The notes under the pieces were generated by a model, which saw nothing but the letters and a program-made list of their open reading frames with translations, did not search any database and was not told the origin of the DNA. Below, piece after piece: positions 22,540 to 33,775 of a DNA stretch of 64,000 bases (position 1 is the first letter of the stretch; every line of letters begins with the position of its first letter). The position numbers and the translations under genes are program-made. Origin of the DNA: Prosopocoilus inquinatus (taxonomy: Eukaryota > Arthropoda > Insecta > Coleoptera > Lucanidae); assembly GCA_036172665.1 (NCBI GenBank), contig CM069871.1, positions 8,928,001 to 8,992,000 of the forward strand. Direction: 5' to 3'.

Positions 22540-23436
22540 TATATTTATGTTGTACCTATTATTTTAGCAACATGTCGTAGTATATGCAGAATCATTCTTC
22601 ACACATCAGTATTTAGACTTTTTCGTTTTTGTTTTTTTTTTATTAATAAAAATAAAATTATCTCGAAAGATTATTATTTACGACGTTATTGTGTTGCTGA
22701 GAGTGTGTTATTTATTTAATTTATTAATGTTTGCCCCAATCCCCCTATTAAAGACGATTATTTATCATAGTAATGTTACGTTGTTATCGTCGTATTTATA
22801 GACGGAGCGTTGAACTTCTCTCTCGCATATCAAAACTAAATATGTAAGTGTCACTATGAATAAACATAGATAACGCGAATCAATGTCATGATGATGAGTA
22901 CAGAAAGTTATGAAACACTCGGTCCCTAATTAGGGGGCATGTGATGTCTGGAATTGCTTCTATTATCTTCTGTTATAAAATATTTACAAAACTTTTCTTG
23001 CGTACTTAAAGTATTTTTCAACTTTGTTTTTTATGTAATTATGATTAGTTTTTAGGTAAGTCTCCTCCACTTCGTAAAGAAATATGAAATAAATACAAGG
23101 TTATCTTTAAAGGTTTTATACAGGGTGTTTCAGGATTGATTACTCGAACGGATATAAACTTCCTGTTGAAGACTTTGAAATAAAAACATTCTTAAGCGCC
23201 TTGCTAAAGAATTAAAAAATGGAGACTTAAAATATTTTATTTAAATTACGTTCGAAGAGAAAGAGTAATTTTAATTTAATTAAAAAAAAAATCCTTATCG
23301 TTTTATCGATTTTTTTCTTTTAATTTTGAGGTTGTATCATACAGTGTGTCCCAACGAAGAAACTGAGGAGAGGGTTGTATGTGAAGATGGCTTTTTATGT
23401 GTCTACTTACATTTTAAAAAGAGAAATTTCCTCACC
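22540..23436. other. Intergenic DNA with repeat-end fragments
   Basis: AT-rich sequence without a gene. A TA|CAGGGTGTTTCAGGATTGAT fragment (about 23119) and a TA|CAGTGTGTCCCAACG fragment (about 23341) resemble MITE ends. They probably mark short non-autonomous elements. Confidence 0.4.
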
Positions 23437-24923
23437 TCTCTGTCAGTCAGGCAAATCGTTTATAAAGATGGAGAAAAGTAAGCGGCCCAGGATGGAATCT
23501 TGTGGAACACCAGCGTTTACTACCAATTTAGAAGAAGTATGACCATTAACAGTCACTTGTTGACAACGACCATCAAGATAAGATTTAATCCACCGGTTCA
23601 CCAACCCTCGTACGCCCAATACTTCCATTTTGCAGCACAATACATTATGGTCGACGGTGTCAAAGGCACGACTAAAATCACAAAATAGTGCGAGAACTTT
23701 ATTTCTATTATTAAATTCAGCAAGAACATAATTATATGTGTCCGTTATGGCAGTTATGGTTCCCTTTCGAAAGCCATTTTGAGCGTTACATATGACTTGA
23801 TGCTTGTTTAGATAAGAATTTGGTCGTTTGTGAAAAATTTCTTCAATTACTTTTCCAAATTGACATTGTACAGAGATAATTCGCAGCCTCTAATCTGCTA
23901 CCCTTATTTTTATACGTGTACGGGTACCACTTTAGACACTTTTAGTTCTGAGGAATATTGGCCAGAAGGACTCGTTAATTATATGACTAAGGGGTAATGC
24001 TATTATGTCAGCGGTGGATTTCAATAAAATTCCGGGGATATTATCGACACCTGCACTTTGTTTGACACATATGGTTCGAATTACATTATCAACTTCATTT
24101 CGATCAGTTGCAGATAAAAACATGGACTTCGTGAAATTTTCATTGGTTACACATTTCTTTGCAGTCGGAAAGGTTGTTGATTGCTGAACGAAATATTTGT
24201 TTAAAATATTGGGGACTTCCGTTTCGTCTGATAATAAATTATTTTTCGAGTCAATTATCTGACAAGTACAAGTACAAGTATTATTCCGATGTTCATTAAT
24301 AATAGTCCGGCACTGACAGGAAACATTCGGTGCTTTAGCTATTCTATTAGAGTTATAAGTGTGTTTGGCCTTACCAATTTTAGCTTTGTAGATTGCTTTA
24401 AAATTTAAAAAACACTGGTGGTACCATTGGCTATTTAAAATTTTGTCAAGTTGCTGCATCTCATTAAGCATACGGGCCATGTCAATAATATCAGTTGACA
24501 ACCAGGGTTTCCTACGTCTGAAATTTCTTTTCGTTTTGACGAGAGGAAAAGCGATGTTAAAATTATACATGAAAGTAGTTTTAAATGCATCAAATTTCGG
24601 ATCAACACCCACTTCAGTAAATACATCTTTCCAGTCCTCAGTCAGCAGGCCATTACGGAAGGCACTGATATTATGAGGGTTAAAGTGACGTTTGTAAGTA
24701 TAAGAGTCACTACTGGAGTCTTCAGGAGCAACAATGTCAAATATTTGATAGGTGTGGTCGGAAAGGAAGTTTTTTTTTTCAATACAAACAGAGCAATCAA
24801 AATCGGTGAACACATTGTCGATGCAGGTTTCGGAGAATTTATTTACTCTTGTACCTCTATTAGTTTTCAATTCTGAATTGAATTGCTTTATTAAATTTAT
24901 AAGATCCCTTGACTCAGATGATG
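23437..24923 (-). pseudogene. Dead LINE: linker and partial reverse transcriptase (Jockey/CR1-type)
   Basis: On the minus strand a 345-codon frame (24969-23932, its first codons lying in the inserted MITE) carries the region between endonuclease and reverse transcriptase. After a frame break, RT motifs follow: QNGFRKGT, LFCDFSRAFDTVDH (motif A with its aspartate) and GVPQDSILGRLLFSIFINDL (motif B region). The copy ends at about 23437, before the YADD catalytic motif, so it is truncated at the 3' side and cannot be active. Stops at 23930-23900 and frameshifts confirm decay. The clade is guessed from the motifs. Confidence 0.85.
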
Positions 24924-24925
24924 TA

Positions 24926-25684
24926 CAGAGTGGTCCATTTTTGATGGTTTTACAGGATTTCTCAGTCATTTATAGGAATAGAAGAAAACTTAAAATTTAT
25001 AGAAATCTCTTAACTATTCTCATTAATAATTAAAGAAATGTTTAAATAGAGTTAATTCATTTTTACATTACATACTTTTACGTTTTACGTTTTATGTCAG
25101 TCTTTGATCTATCTATCTGGAAGCTATATATTTATTTAATTAATTTAGCTGTTTTACTTAACAATAATTGATTTTTAGGGAAAACAATTGAACTATTTTT
25201 TTTGTTTTTGGTGTCATGGATGGCTTGTTAGCTACTGGAAAACAAAAAATAAATAGTATCTTTATTATTTGAAAAAATAATTATATGAAACTTTACATTT
25301 TTGAAAACCTCATTAAACTGGCAATTTATTTGTGTCATAGCCAACTGCGGTTTCATTTAAAATTAGAAAGTTACACTTTGTTTCGCAGAATTGGTGCAAT
25401 TTCTACAAAAGATAATTGTGTCAGTAAAATCAGTGTTAATTTCTGAATAAAATAGTTTTTGAATTTTCAAAATATCTTGTCAAACAACTGAGATATTGTG
25501 AAAAATAATTTTTTGGAAAAATTCGTTTTCGGCCGATATTTCCCGAACGAATCGAGATAGCTAACTTTTGTTTTCTCCACTGAGTTTTTCTTGAAAAAGT
25601 AGCATTGGGTCGCGAAAACGGTTTTCTTCTATTCCTACAAATGACTGAGAGACCCTGTAAAACCATCAAAAATGGACCACACTG
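24926..25684. mobile_element. TA-flanked MITE inserted in the LINE endonuclease region
   Basis: Left end TA|CAGAGTGGTCCATTTTTGAT and right end ATCAAAAATGGACCACACTG|TA are terminal inverted repeats of at least 60 bp (the pairing continues through the GGTTTTACAG...TCTCAGTCATTT words). TA flanks (24924-24925 and 25685-25686) are the expected Tc1/mariner target duplication. Removing the 759 bp brings the LINE CGDFNINTL motif next to SSESRDLINLIKQFN. The inside is non-coding. Confidence 0.9.
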
Positions 25685-25686
25685 TA

Positions 25687-25985
25687 CGCAGGGTATTAAT
25701 ATTAAAGTCGCCGCAAATTACATGAAAACTAGCTTTGTCGTGTAAATCAAGTAACTGGGCAACAAGGATGCCAAAGAAATCTATTAAATTTGAATGAGGG
25801 GGTCTATAGAGGGTTACAATTAAATATTTCTCTTTATCGTGCATGCTACTAATTCACAGACTTCTTCAGAAGAGACACATAAAATGTCAATAGCTGTAAT
25901 ATTATTATTTACAAAAATGCATACACCTCCACCACGCTTATTTTTCCGACTAAATGAACTAACTGAACACCCTATGCGGTGATAA
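25687..25985 (-). pseudogene. Dead LINE: endonuclease fragment
   Basis: Minus-strand apurinic-endonuclease motifs: KNKRGGGVCIFVNNN, LIVTLYRPPHSN and HVICGDFNIN. A frameshift separates the first block from the second near the ATG at 25844. The fragment belongs to the same element as 23437-24923 and is split from it by the MITE. Confidence 0.8.
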
Positions 25986-25989
25986 GAAA

Positions 25990-26050
25990 TGAATCATAAT
26001 AAAATACGCTCCTAACGGGTCGGATACTTATTTTGAATCGCCCTGTATCT
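25990..26050. mobile_element. MITE end fragment (GATTCAAAATAAGT family)
   Basis: CTAACGGGTCGGATACTTAT followed by TTTGAATCGCCCTGTA is the right end of the family seen at 50890-52319 and 52730-52772. Confidence 0.55.
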
Positions 26051-26299
26051 TCAAAGAACAGGGAAAAATCTTTAAGAAAGTGTTGTATGCCGAAGGGGCT
26101 TTACTAGTAATAACTTTTTTTTTTATCTAATAATAAACTATTTCGCATTTGAAAAATCAGTGTGTGCCATATTTTCCTGAAAATTGCAGCAATTTTCTCC
26201 CGGAACGCGTTTGGATTTATTTTAATGTGTTATTTTGCGTAACATTTCCCTTTTTATCAACATAATTTGCGTAACATTAATAAACATGCCATTTTAATT

Positions 26300-26760
26300 C
26301 ATGTATACAACTCACTCCCTTATCAATATTATGCTCATGTTTATTGTTTATTTTAATCAAGCCGCGCACGTTGCCGCAAATAAAAATAAAACCTCAATAT
26401 ACTATATTGAATCGAAATCGAAAACCGTAAACAAAAAAATTAATAACGCGATAAAGCTAATAAATCAAACGTTGCATGTGGGGCAAGCAAAGCAACACGT
26501 CGAGAGGTCGTTTAGAAACGATATTTTATTTTGCATCGTGCGTTCCCCACCGGAAAGGAACAAGGACAGACGGAGGATTCGGCGTGAGCTAGAACGAGCC
26601 GGCGCGCGTATTGAGGACTCATGGATTCCGATAGAATCAATGTTCGGAAAGCTATCAGAGGCCAAACAAAATCCGATCTGTTCTATCGGGGCGCCAGAAT
26701 CGTCTAGCAGGTGAACCAATCAACCGATACTGCCGATATCGACTCGATACCCCCATGATG
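26300..26760. other. Less AT-rich stretch with a 137-codon frame of unknown nature
   Basis: The + frame 26301-26714 encodes a basic, low-homology-looking peptide (RRRIRRELERAGARIEDS near the end). The second half is richer in GC than the surroundings. No domain recognised and no splice signals decide it. It could be an old mobile element or regulatory DNA. Confidence 0.2.
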
Positions 26761-26765
26761 CAAAT

Positions 26766-26801
26766 TCGAATTCGAGAAAAAAAATTCCAGAATGTTCTGG
26801 A
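26766..26801. promoter_or_regulatory. Heat-shock-element-like array
   Basis: TTCCAGAATGTTCTGGA (26785-26801) fits alternating nGAAn/nTTCn pentamers in perfect phase, preceded by ATTCGAATTCGAGAA (about 26767-26781). This is the binding pattern of heat-shock factor. No heat-shock gene is recognisable beside it. Confidence 0.5.
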
Positions 26802-27533
26802 GGATGTAGCAAGCATGATCCGCAGCGAACATGCGGTGCATTCATTGGTTGTGTGTATGTTGTATTAATTCAAAGAAGGCTTATAGTTATTATGAGTAGT
26901 ATATTAGGCTGGGGCTTTGTTGTGTTCGCAGTCGGCTCTGGTTGAAGACTTCCTCGGGTTTCTGCTCTCCTAATACATGGCGGGCCGTTGGAGGCGCTTG
27001 CATTCCACTCCTAACATTCTCCTCATATTTATGGCGTCTGGAAATGTTTCTGCAGATGGCACTACGGTCTTATTACTTGAATACAACTTAAAGATTTGGT
27101 TCGTACTTGCGCTAAAAACAGTTAATAAAACCTCGAGACGGTGTCGCAGTGAGCGTTGGCGGTTCTCAAATGTCAACAAAATTAGAGATAGTAATGCAAA
27201 TACAAGGACGAATGAAAAATCGGAGATGTTCTGCGCGAAATTCTTCAAAAAAATCAAATCAATTTTTTATTTGTGTCAATGTTTTTTTTTGGTTGCTTCT
27301 TATTAAGCTGAAAACAATTGAAAAATTGACAGTTTCCGACGCAAAGCTTTCGAAAATCGAGGTTTTTGATGTGTGTGTAGTTTTTGTTTCTTTTCGTTTT
27401 TTGTTTTTGTTTTTACTTTCGTGACACTTCGATTTCTTCTTTTGCTTTCCTGTCGGAGTTCGTTTCCATTTCGGAGAAGCGTTGATTTTCATTTGTTTTT
27501 TTATGTTCATCGTAGAATTGATTTTATTGCACA
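26802..27533. other. Intergenic DNA, no confident gene
   Basis: A 109-codon frame starts at ATG 26977 (MAGRWRRLHSTPN) in fair context but has no family resemblance and runs into lysine-rich, AT-driven sequence. Left unassigned. Confidence 0.35.
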
Positions 27534-27535
27534 TA

Positions 27536-28575
27536 CCGGGTGTCCCGCGCCATGTGCTCACCCTTATAGAATCTTTATTTATTAATCGATTAACCTGAAT
27601 TTTGGAGGCAATAAATTAAACAAAAGATGGAATTTTTCGACATACTGCTAGTCGTCATAGTACTTCCGGTTTCGCCGAAAGTGATATCAACTTTCTTATT
27701 TTAAATGGAACACCCTATATATTTTTACATATTTAAAATGTACGGATCATTACGAGTCTGAACACGTATCAATTGATAATTTTGGTTTCCATGACAACGA
27801 AAAAAGAACTTTTTTATTTTTCAATCTAGCTATGAATCGCATTTTTTCGATCTAATGCGATCAAGTTTTTCGAGAAAATCACTGCTTTGATGGTATTTTG
27901 ACTTTTAACATTTTTACAGCATTTGAAATTTTCATTAGGTCTTAACTCATTTTTTTTTAAATAGAAACTCATATGTTTCTTAGCTTAGTTCAATAGAACA
28001 TTTTTTTCTGAGAACGCTGATATCAAATACATCATATTTTCTTTGAAAGTCATTTGAAATAAAGGGAGTGTAAAATTTCAGTAAGACATGCTCTATTTGA
28101 AATGTTTTTCAAAGAAAATATGACGTATTTGTTATCAGCGTACTCAGAAAAAAATGTTCTGTTGAACTAAGGTAAGAAACATGCGAGTTTCTATTAAAAA
28201 AAATGAGTTAAGACCTAATGAAAATTTCAAATACTGTAAAAATGTTAAAAATGTTAGATCGAAGAAATGCGATTCATAGCTTTCTAGATTGAAAAATAAA
28301 AAAAAAATTTTTTCGGTGTCATGGAAACCAAAATTATCAGTTGATACGTTTTCGGACTCGTAATGGTCCGTAGATTTTAAATATGTAAAAATATATAGGT
28401 GTACAGTTTAAAATAAGAAAGTTGATATCACTTCCGGCGAAACCGGAAGTCCTATGACGACTAGCAGTACGTCGAAAAAGTCCATCTTTGTTTAATTTAT
28501 TGTCTCTAAAATTCAGGTTAATCGATTAATTAATAAAGATTCTAGAAGGGTGAGCACATGGCGCGGGACACCCGG
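27536..28575. mobile_element. 1,040-bp palindromic foldback element with TA flanks
   Basis: CCGGGTGTCCCGCGCCATGT at the left is exactly mirrored by ACATGGCGCGGGACACCCGG at the right, flanked by TA (27534-27535 and 28576-28577). The two arms of about 500 bp remain nearly complementary throughout (for example ACTTCCGGTTTCGCCG against CGGCGAAACCGGAAGT). They leave only a short spacer near 28060. No coding sequence. The flanks suggest mobilisation by a Tc1/mariner-type transposase. Confidence 0.92.
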
Positions 28576-28689
28576 TATAGAATGTCTTATGAAAAACGCT
28601 TAACTGTTATTAATAATCCGATATCGGTAATTTAAAATTCACATATCGTGAGGCCTTTCTCGTAAGACACCCTGTATATGTCGTTCGTT

Positions 28690-30175
28690 GTTTGTTTCGG
28701 TTGATGGCTCCTTTTTTCAAATTCATTCTTAATTTACGTTTTTGTTTTTGGCTTCTTTTTCTTTATGTTTCATTGTTTTATTCGAGTTTCCCTCCATTTT
28801 CGAAACATCGATCTTCTTCTGTTCGCCATTAACAATTTTCTCGTTCTCGTCGTTCGTTATTCGAATTTCCTTCAGTATCTTTAGTAACTCGATCACTTGA
28901 TCCTACGATCTTTTTTTTTTAAGAAATTATTGTGAACAAAAACCGGAACTTGTTTGGTTTTTCATTTTTTGACATTGACCGCCTCTTGTTTTGTTCTTCA
29001 TCTTTTCATAAAGTCGATCGCTCTTTGCTTTTGTTTCGGTTTATGAAAAAATAAGTGAAGTCGACCCGTCTTTTGTTTTTTTTTTCGTCGTCTTATGAAG
29101 AAGGAGGCAAGAAACTAAAGAAACGACTATCTTTTGTTTCTCAATTGGCAGTTCACATCATTACGTGCAGGGTTTTTATTTTAATATTTTGCACTCTGTC
29201 TAGAGGGATTATTTTAGGAGCTAGAGAAAAACTTTAAATGCAGAAGTTGTAGGATTTTATACTTATTATCTTTTAGAGTTATCATAAGAAACAAAAGCGC
29301 ATCGCAAAATAGAGAAAAATATTATATAATTTTTGTTTTTTTTTTTAATGGAACACCCTGTGTAATGTTTGTTAAGATGTGTTGATATTTGGAAGAGCCT
29401 TTTATGATATATTTGAGGTTAGAATATCAATGAATTAATGTTTAAAATATTAAGACAGCCTGGAATTTTGTTTTTTATTATTAATCCATTGTGTCGGGTT
29501 TCCAGTAACCGAATTTCTATTGTTTTTTGCTAACCATTTAAAACTCTTGTAAGCACCTTTCCAGGCCCTCTTGGTTTTTTAAACGTTATTAGGCTGATAT
29601 TTATATCACGAACTACCCTTTCAAATGCCAACATGTTATACATTTTTAAAATCAGGAAAATATGATCTTTTATTATACCAAACAATATACAGGGCGTTCC
29701 ATTTAAAATAACAAAAATTGAATTTTTTTCTCCAGTTTGCGCCTTTGTTTCTTCTGATAACTCTACAAGATAATAGGAATAAAACCTTATAACTTTTGCA
29801 TTTAAAATTTTTCTCTAGGTCCTAAAATAAACCCTCCAGACAGGGTGCAAAATATAAAAAAAATCTGTACTTGATTTGTGTAATCTTATTTTTTGTTTTT
29901 CAAGTCTTGTTGTGATACAAACTATCTGCTTTATTATTGTTATTATTATTATTATTATTTTCTGCGGAAACAGTGTAAATTATATTCTTTTGTTTTTGTC
30001 TTTTATATCGTCACGAAGAAAGTCATCTTGTTTTCGTTTTCCGTTTCGCCATGAAATAAGTGTTTAAAATTCGTCACGGAACGATAGTCATCTGTTTTTT
30101 TTCTCGACTTTTCTTGCAATGGAACCAGTGGGAATTGTCGATCGTCTTTTTATTTAGGTACCTACTTGAAACCTG
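28690..30175. repeat. T-rich region with recurring GATCGTCTTTTGTTTT words and an inverted pair
   Basis: Words such as CGATCTTTTTTT, GACCGCCTCTTGTTTTG, GACCCGTCTTTTGTTTT, GACTATCTTTTGTTTC and AGTCATCTTGTTTTCG recur every ~60-200 bp. Embedded is an inverted pair of ~180-bp arms, 29177-29362 and 29686-29856, whose inward ends are AACACCCTGTGTAA and TATACAGGGCGTTCC. An (ATT)n run lies at about 29937-29957. Confidence 0.6.
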
Positions 30176-30680
30176 ATCATTTCATTTCACTGTTTCTTTG
30201 TTTTCGATGCTTTTCGAGCTGATATTTTATTTGCAGCGGAAGTCTACGCTTCTCCTGACGAAGTTCCAAATAGTGCTGAAACAGCTGTACATAGAGGATA
30301 CTCCAGGGATCCACGGCAATCAAAAACGATTTGCAATAAAAACTGATCGAATTAAAATGAGAAAAACTCGATCAGGCTTTTGTTTCTTACATTTTTCTTT
30401 TTTTCTATCTTTCGATCGAATATGGGACCTCGCAATCGTCGACACGTCTTTTATTAATTCTTTTACGTATGTATTTGTTTAAAAGAGGAAAAATGTCAAG
30501 TAGAAGTCGACAAAGCGTTGATGGTAAACAGAACTTGTTTTTACCAACAGTTCCTTGTTTCTGTCTCTTTCCCTCTCTCGCGATTTCTGTCTTTCTTACA
30601 GACACTACACTCAATCTCTAACTTTCTCTTCTTCTTTCTCTAACAGTTAACGGATTTGAATAAGCACATAAAAATGTCAC

Positions 30681-30866
30681 GGTGGGTTTCACAAAAAAAT
30701 TGTTAATCAGCGATTAATTGAATCCTCTGATTAAGGAACGTCATTGGACGAAGTTAACAACAGATTTGAAACAACCAATTATATTGTTTCACCCAACCAA
30801 TCCTAGGCTTTAATCACACTGTTAACTTAATCAAATCAGCCATTAAATATTTTTTGTGAAACTGGG
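30681..30866. mobile_element. MITE with TTTCACAAAAAA ends, copy 1
   Basis: GGTTTCACAAAAAA-type left end and TTTTTTGTGAAACTGGG right end form inverted repeats. The interior holds TTAATCAGCGATTAAT and ATTATATTGTTTCACCCAACC. The reversed copy is at 33601-33775. Confidence 0.7.
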
Positions 30867-31554
30867 AGTGAGTGTCATAAAGAAAAGTGGAAGTTAATCT
30901 AGCAAATAAAAAGTCTTTTTTTCAAAACAAAAACTAACTTGCATCTTTTTAACAAATACTCCTATAAGAGATCCTGAACGTTCAAGAAGAAAAAAATATA
31001 AAACAATTGCAGTTTCGTTAAAAAAATGAAGCATTTAGACTTGACTGCCTTTCAATTTCTTATTTCTATTCTTCATTTCCCTTTCGTTTATCAATTATTT
31101 GGCTTTCCTGTTTAATTAACAGAAACGGACGATAGTAACTTGAATCAATGAGCAATAAAACAAAAGATTAAAGGAAGTATGCAACAATAATAATAAGCAA
31201 TTACAGTTTCCTGTAATTTTTATTTCTTCTCTTCTCTTCTCTCCTTCTGTAAACATGACTTCACGGATTTTACGCAAAAGTTTTGAGCTTGTCAAATAAT
31301 TTGAAAGTGAGAGCTTTTAAAATATTGTTTTGCCTTCAACTGTGCTTTCATTTTAATCTAACTTATAAAATACACCTGGTTAGGTAATTTAGCTATGGAC
31401 AGCTGTCATCAATATTATTTTTGCTTTGAGTTTTAAACCGAGTTATTTCTTGAGAGACTATAAAGAGAAAGTGAAATTACAGGAAACTGTAGTTATCGTC
31501 TACGTCTTTTTTACTTCTGACGGTATTTTTATTTAAATCTAATTTATAATGAAA

Positions 31555-31710
31555 CACACCTAGGGTGAATTGCATAAAACATTTTAGCCAGGTTTAAATT
31601 TAAGCCTAACTTAGAATGTTTCACTCAATAAGCTTTACGTCATCGTGTCTGTCACTTTCTAATTTAGGATTAAATTTAATCCTGGCTTAAACTTTTTATG
31701 CAACCCAACC
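31555..31710. mobile_element. Foldback MITE (TTGCATAAAA ends)
   Basis: GGGTGAATTGCATAAAAC...AGCCAGGTTTAAATTTAAGC pairs with TTAAATTTAATCCTGGCTTA...TTTTTATGCAACCCAACCC. Length ~150 bp, no coding. Confidence 0.7.
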
Positions 31711-32317
31711 CCGGTTAGAATTGGAAAATCATTAACTTCAATATTATTCTTGCTTTGCGTTTTAAACTGAATTATACTTAAAGAGGCTTTGCCGCCTCCA
31801 AAATTTCTAAAAACAATTAATTATAATGTGAAGGCGGTGAAGTGGGAGTTCCCCTTTTGCTTGGCAGTTCCTTTCATCGGTTGCATACCATTTAATTACG
31901 TCCTGTCGTTAATTTAATAAATTTCGTTCATTCGAGAATGCTTCGTGAGTAATCGCAACAGTTTTAGAGATTTTTGTGAGCGTCGCGTCGTCGTCGTCGA
32001 TCTAGAAATTTTGGCTGTGGACTAATAAGTCCATGCCTTAAAAATAACGCGTTCAGCCTGCCGTTGCCAGAATCTTTTTTTAACCGGCGGCTGTGTGCTA
32101 AATCGCAAAACGTTAAAATAGAAAATTCTGTATAATCATTATTAACTTGCGGTGTTCCATTCAGTCTCTGTTACAAAAAGTACAACCGTAATGTTTCCTT
32201 CGTTATTTTTATTGGACAACACAGATTCCCGTGCTTGCAACAATAATAATTACATTAAATAAATTAAATAAGGTTTTAAGCTCAGAAGTATATTCTACAG
32301 GATACATTCTGCAATTA

Positions 32318-32399
32318 GGTAGCGTGGCCGAGCGGTCTAAGGCGCTGGTTTAAGGCACCAGTCTCTTCGGAGGCGTGGGTTCGAATCCCACCGCTGCCA
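32318..32399 (+). tRNA. tRNA-Leu-AAG: tRNA-Leu (anticodon AAG)
   Basis: An 82-bp cloverleaf. The acceptor stem GGTAGCG pairs with CGCTGCC (one G-U pair) and A is the discriminator base. The D arm carries the A box TGGCCGAGCGG. The anticodon stem CTGGT/ACCAG closes a seven-base loop TTAAGGC with anticodon AAG at 32352-32354. A class II long variable arm (TCTCTTCGGAGGC) fits leucine. The T arm GTGGGTTCGAATCCCAC is the B box. No intron. It looks functional: every stem pairs and a terminator follows. Confidence 0.96.
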
Positions 32400-32403
32400 C
32401 TCA

Positions 32404-32410
32404 TTTTTTT
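32404..32410 (+). terminator. RNA polymerase III terminator of tRNA-Leu
   Basis: A run of seven T residues begins 5 bp after the tRNA discriminator base. Confidence 0.8.
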
Positions 32411-32779
32411 CTGCTCCTCACAATTAGCAATTTAATGCAAAATATAAGGGTATAAACTAAGACGAACTTGGAAGGTTTAAAGCCAAGCTTGGAAGATTAG
32501 GTTTTTGGAGATTCCTACTGCTGCTTTTCACCAATCATGTAATCAATGATAACGAATAACTTTCGTCAAACGAACGACAGAAGCCCATGACAGGAATCGA
32601 TTCTCCAAATCTCCAAAGCAGGAAAAGCAGTTTAAGGAAGCCAAAGATGATTTCTTTGAAGGCGAGAAGCTTGACCGATCGATGTAAGGATAAGAGAGGT
32701 AGATTTAAAAGACCTCCAAAAAGAAGATTCAAAACACAACAATGAAAAATACAAAAACTAATGAAAAGACTATAATAAA

Positions 32780-33455
32780 ATAGGCCACGGAAGAAAAGAT
32801 GGGAATGGTGTATCCATGTAACAAGAAGAGTAAAGAGAAAACGCTTCTGACCCACACCGACATCATCAGTAACTCCAGTATTTCAGAATCCTTGGTTTTG
32901 CTTGGCTGGATTGGTTTATTTTGTTTCGTTATATTATTGATAGAGTGAGAAGATTACGAATTCAAAACAAAATACAATTAATACGATAAAGGAGGCGAAA
33001 ATGGTACAGCCATGCAGAAAGGATCAGCAAAAAATAATTCATGCTAAAAGAAGAGCTTTTGACCAATATGGGTTTCATTATTAAATGCAAAAAGTAATAA
33101 AGAAGATGGAATTGGTGCAACCGTTTAAAAAAGAGAGTAAAAGAAAATTCTAAAAGAAAAACCTTATTCCGAGCAATACTGGTAACTTCATCTTGTATTT
33201 CCAAGACAGAAATAAAAAAAAATACATGCAAATGAGAGGATTACAAATTCAAAACGTGGTAGAAAGAACACGATAGAGGAGACTGAAATCGTGCAACCAT
33301 GCGCGAAGAAGAGTAAAGAAGAATCATAAAAGGAAAAGTTTCTGAGCAACATTTCATGGTTCCTCAAGGAATAACGAGACAGAATTGAGAAAAACACAGA
33401 CAGTGAACATAAAAGAAGAGATGAGAATAGTGTGAAAAGATGAGTAAAATATTTT
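32780..33455. repeat. Degenerate tandem repeat, about five units
   Basis: Variants of GATGGGAATGGTGTATCCAT followed by AAGAAGAGTAAAGA occur near 32799, 32995, 33105, 33280 and 33421 (110-195 bp apart). The minus-strand frames here are T-rich products of the repeat, not genes. Confidence 0.6.
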
Positions 33456-33600
33456 TTTTAAGAAATCCCAAGGAATGAATTGCATGGCGCCAAAATTATC
33501 TGATTGAATTATATTCAAATGTCTGGAACATTCGAAAGCCCATTTTCCAACGAACGTGGATTTAAATTGTTATTTTAAGTGCTCTGCACAAACTTTCCTG

Positions 33601-33775
33601 TGAAACTCAAGAATTATTTAATCACTGATTAATTTGACAGCGTGATTAAAGCCTGTGATTGGTTGGGTGAAACAATATAATTGGTTGTTACAAATCTATT
33701 GTTAAGTTCGTCCAATGACGTTCCTTAATCAGAGAGTTAAATTAATCGCTGATTAATATATATTTTTTTGTCAAA
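33601..33775. mobile_element. MITE with TTTCACAAAAAA ends, copy 2 (reversed)
   Basis: TGAAACTCAAGAATTATTTA...GATTGGTTGGGTGAAACAAT followed by ATAATTGGTTGTTAC...GATTAATATATATTTTTTTG is the reverse complement of 30681-30866 with moderate divergence. The two copies bracket the tRNA gene. Confidence 0.7.

Noticed and set aside
23932..24969. 345-codon minus frame as an intact protein gene
   Set aside because: It is the middle of a truncated LINE interrupted by a MITE, with RT motifs continuing in other frames after stops.
26977..27306. 109-codon frame MAGRWRRLHSTPN as a gene driven by the heat-shock elements
   Set aside because: No family resemblance, no conserved features, and its second half is AT-biased low-complexity; kept only as an open question.
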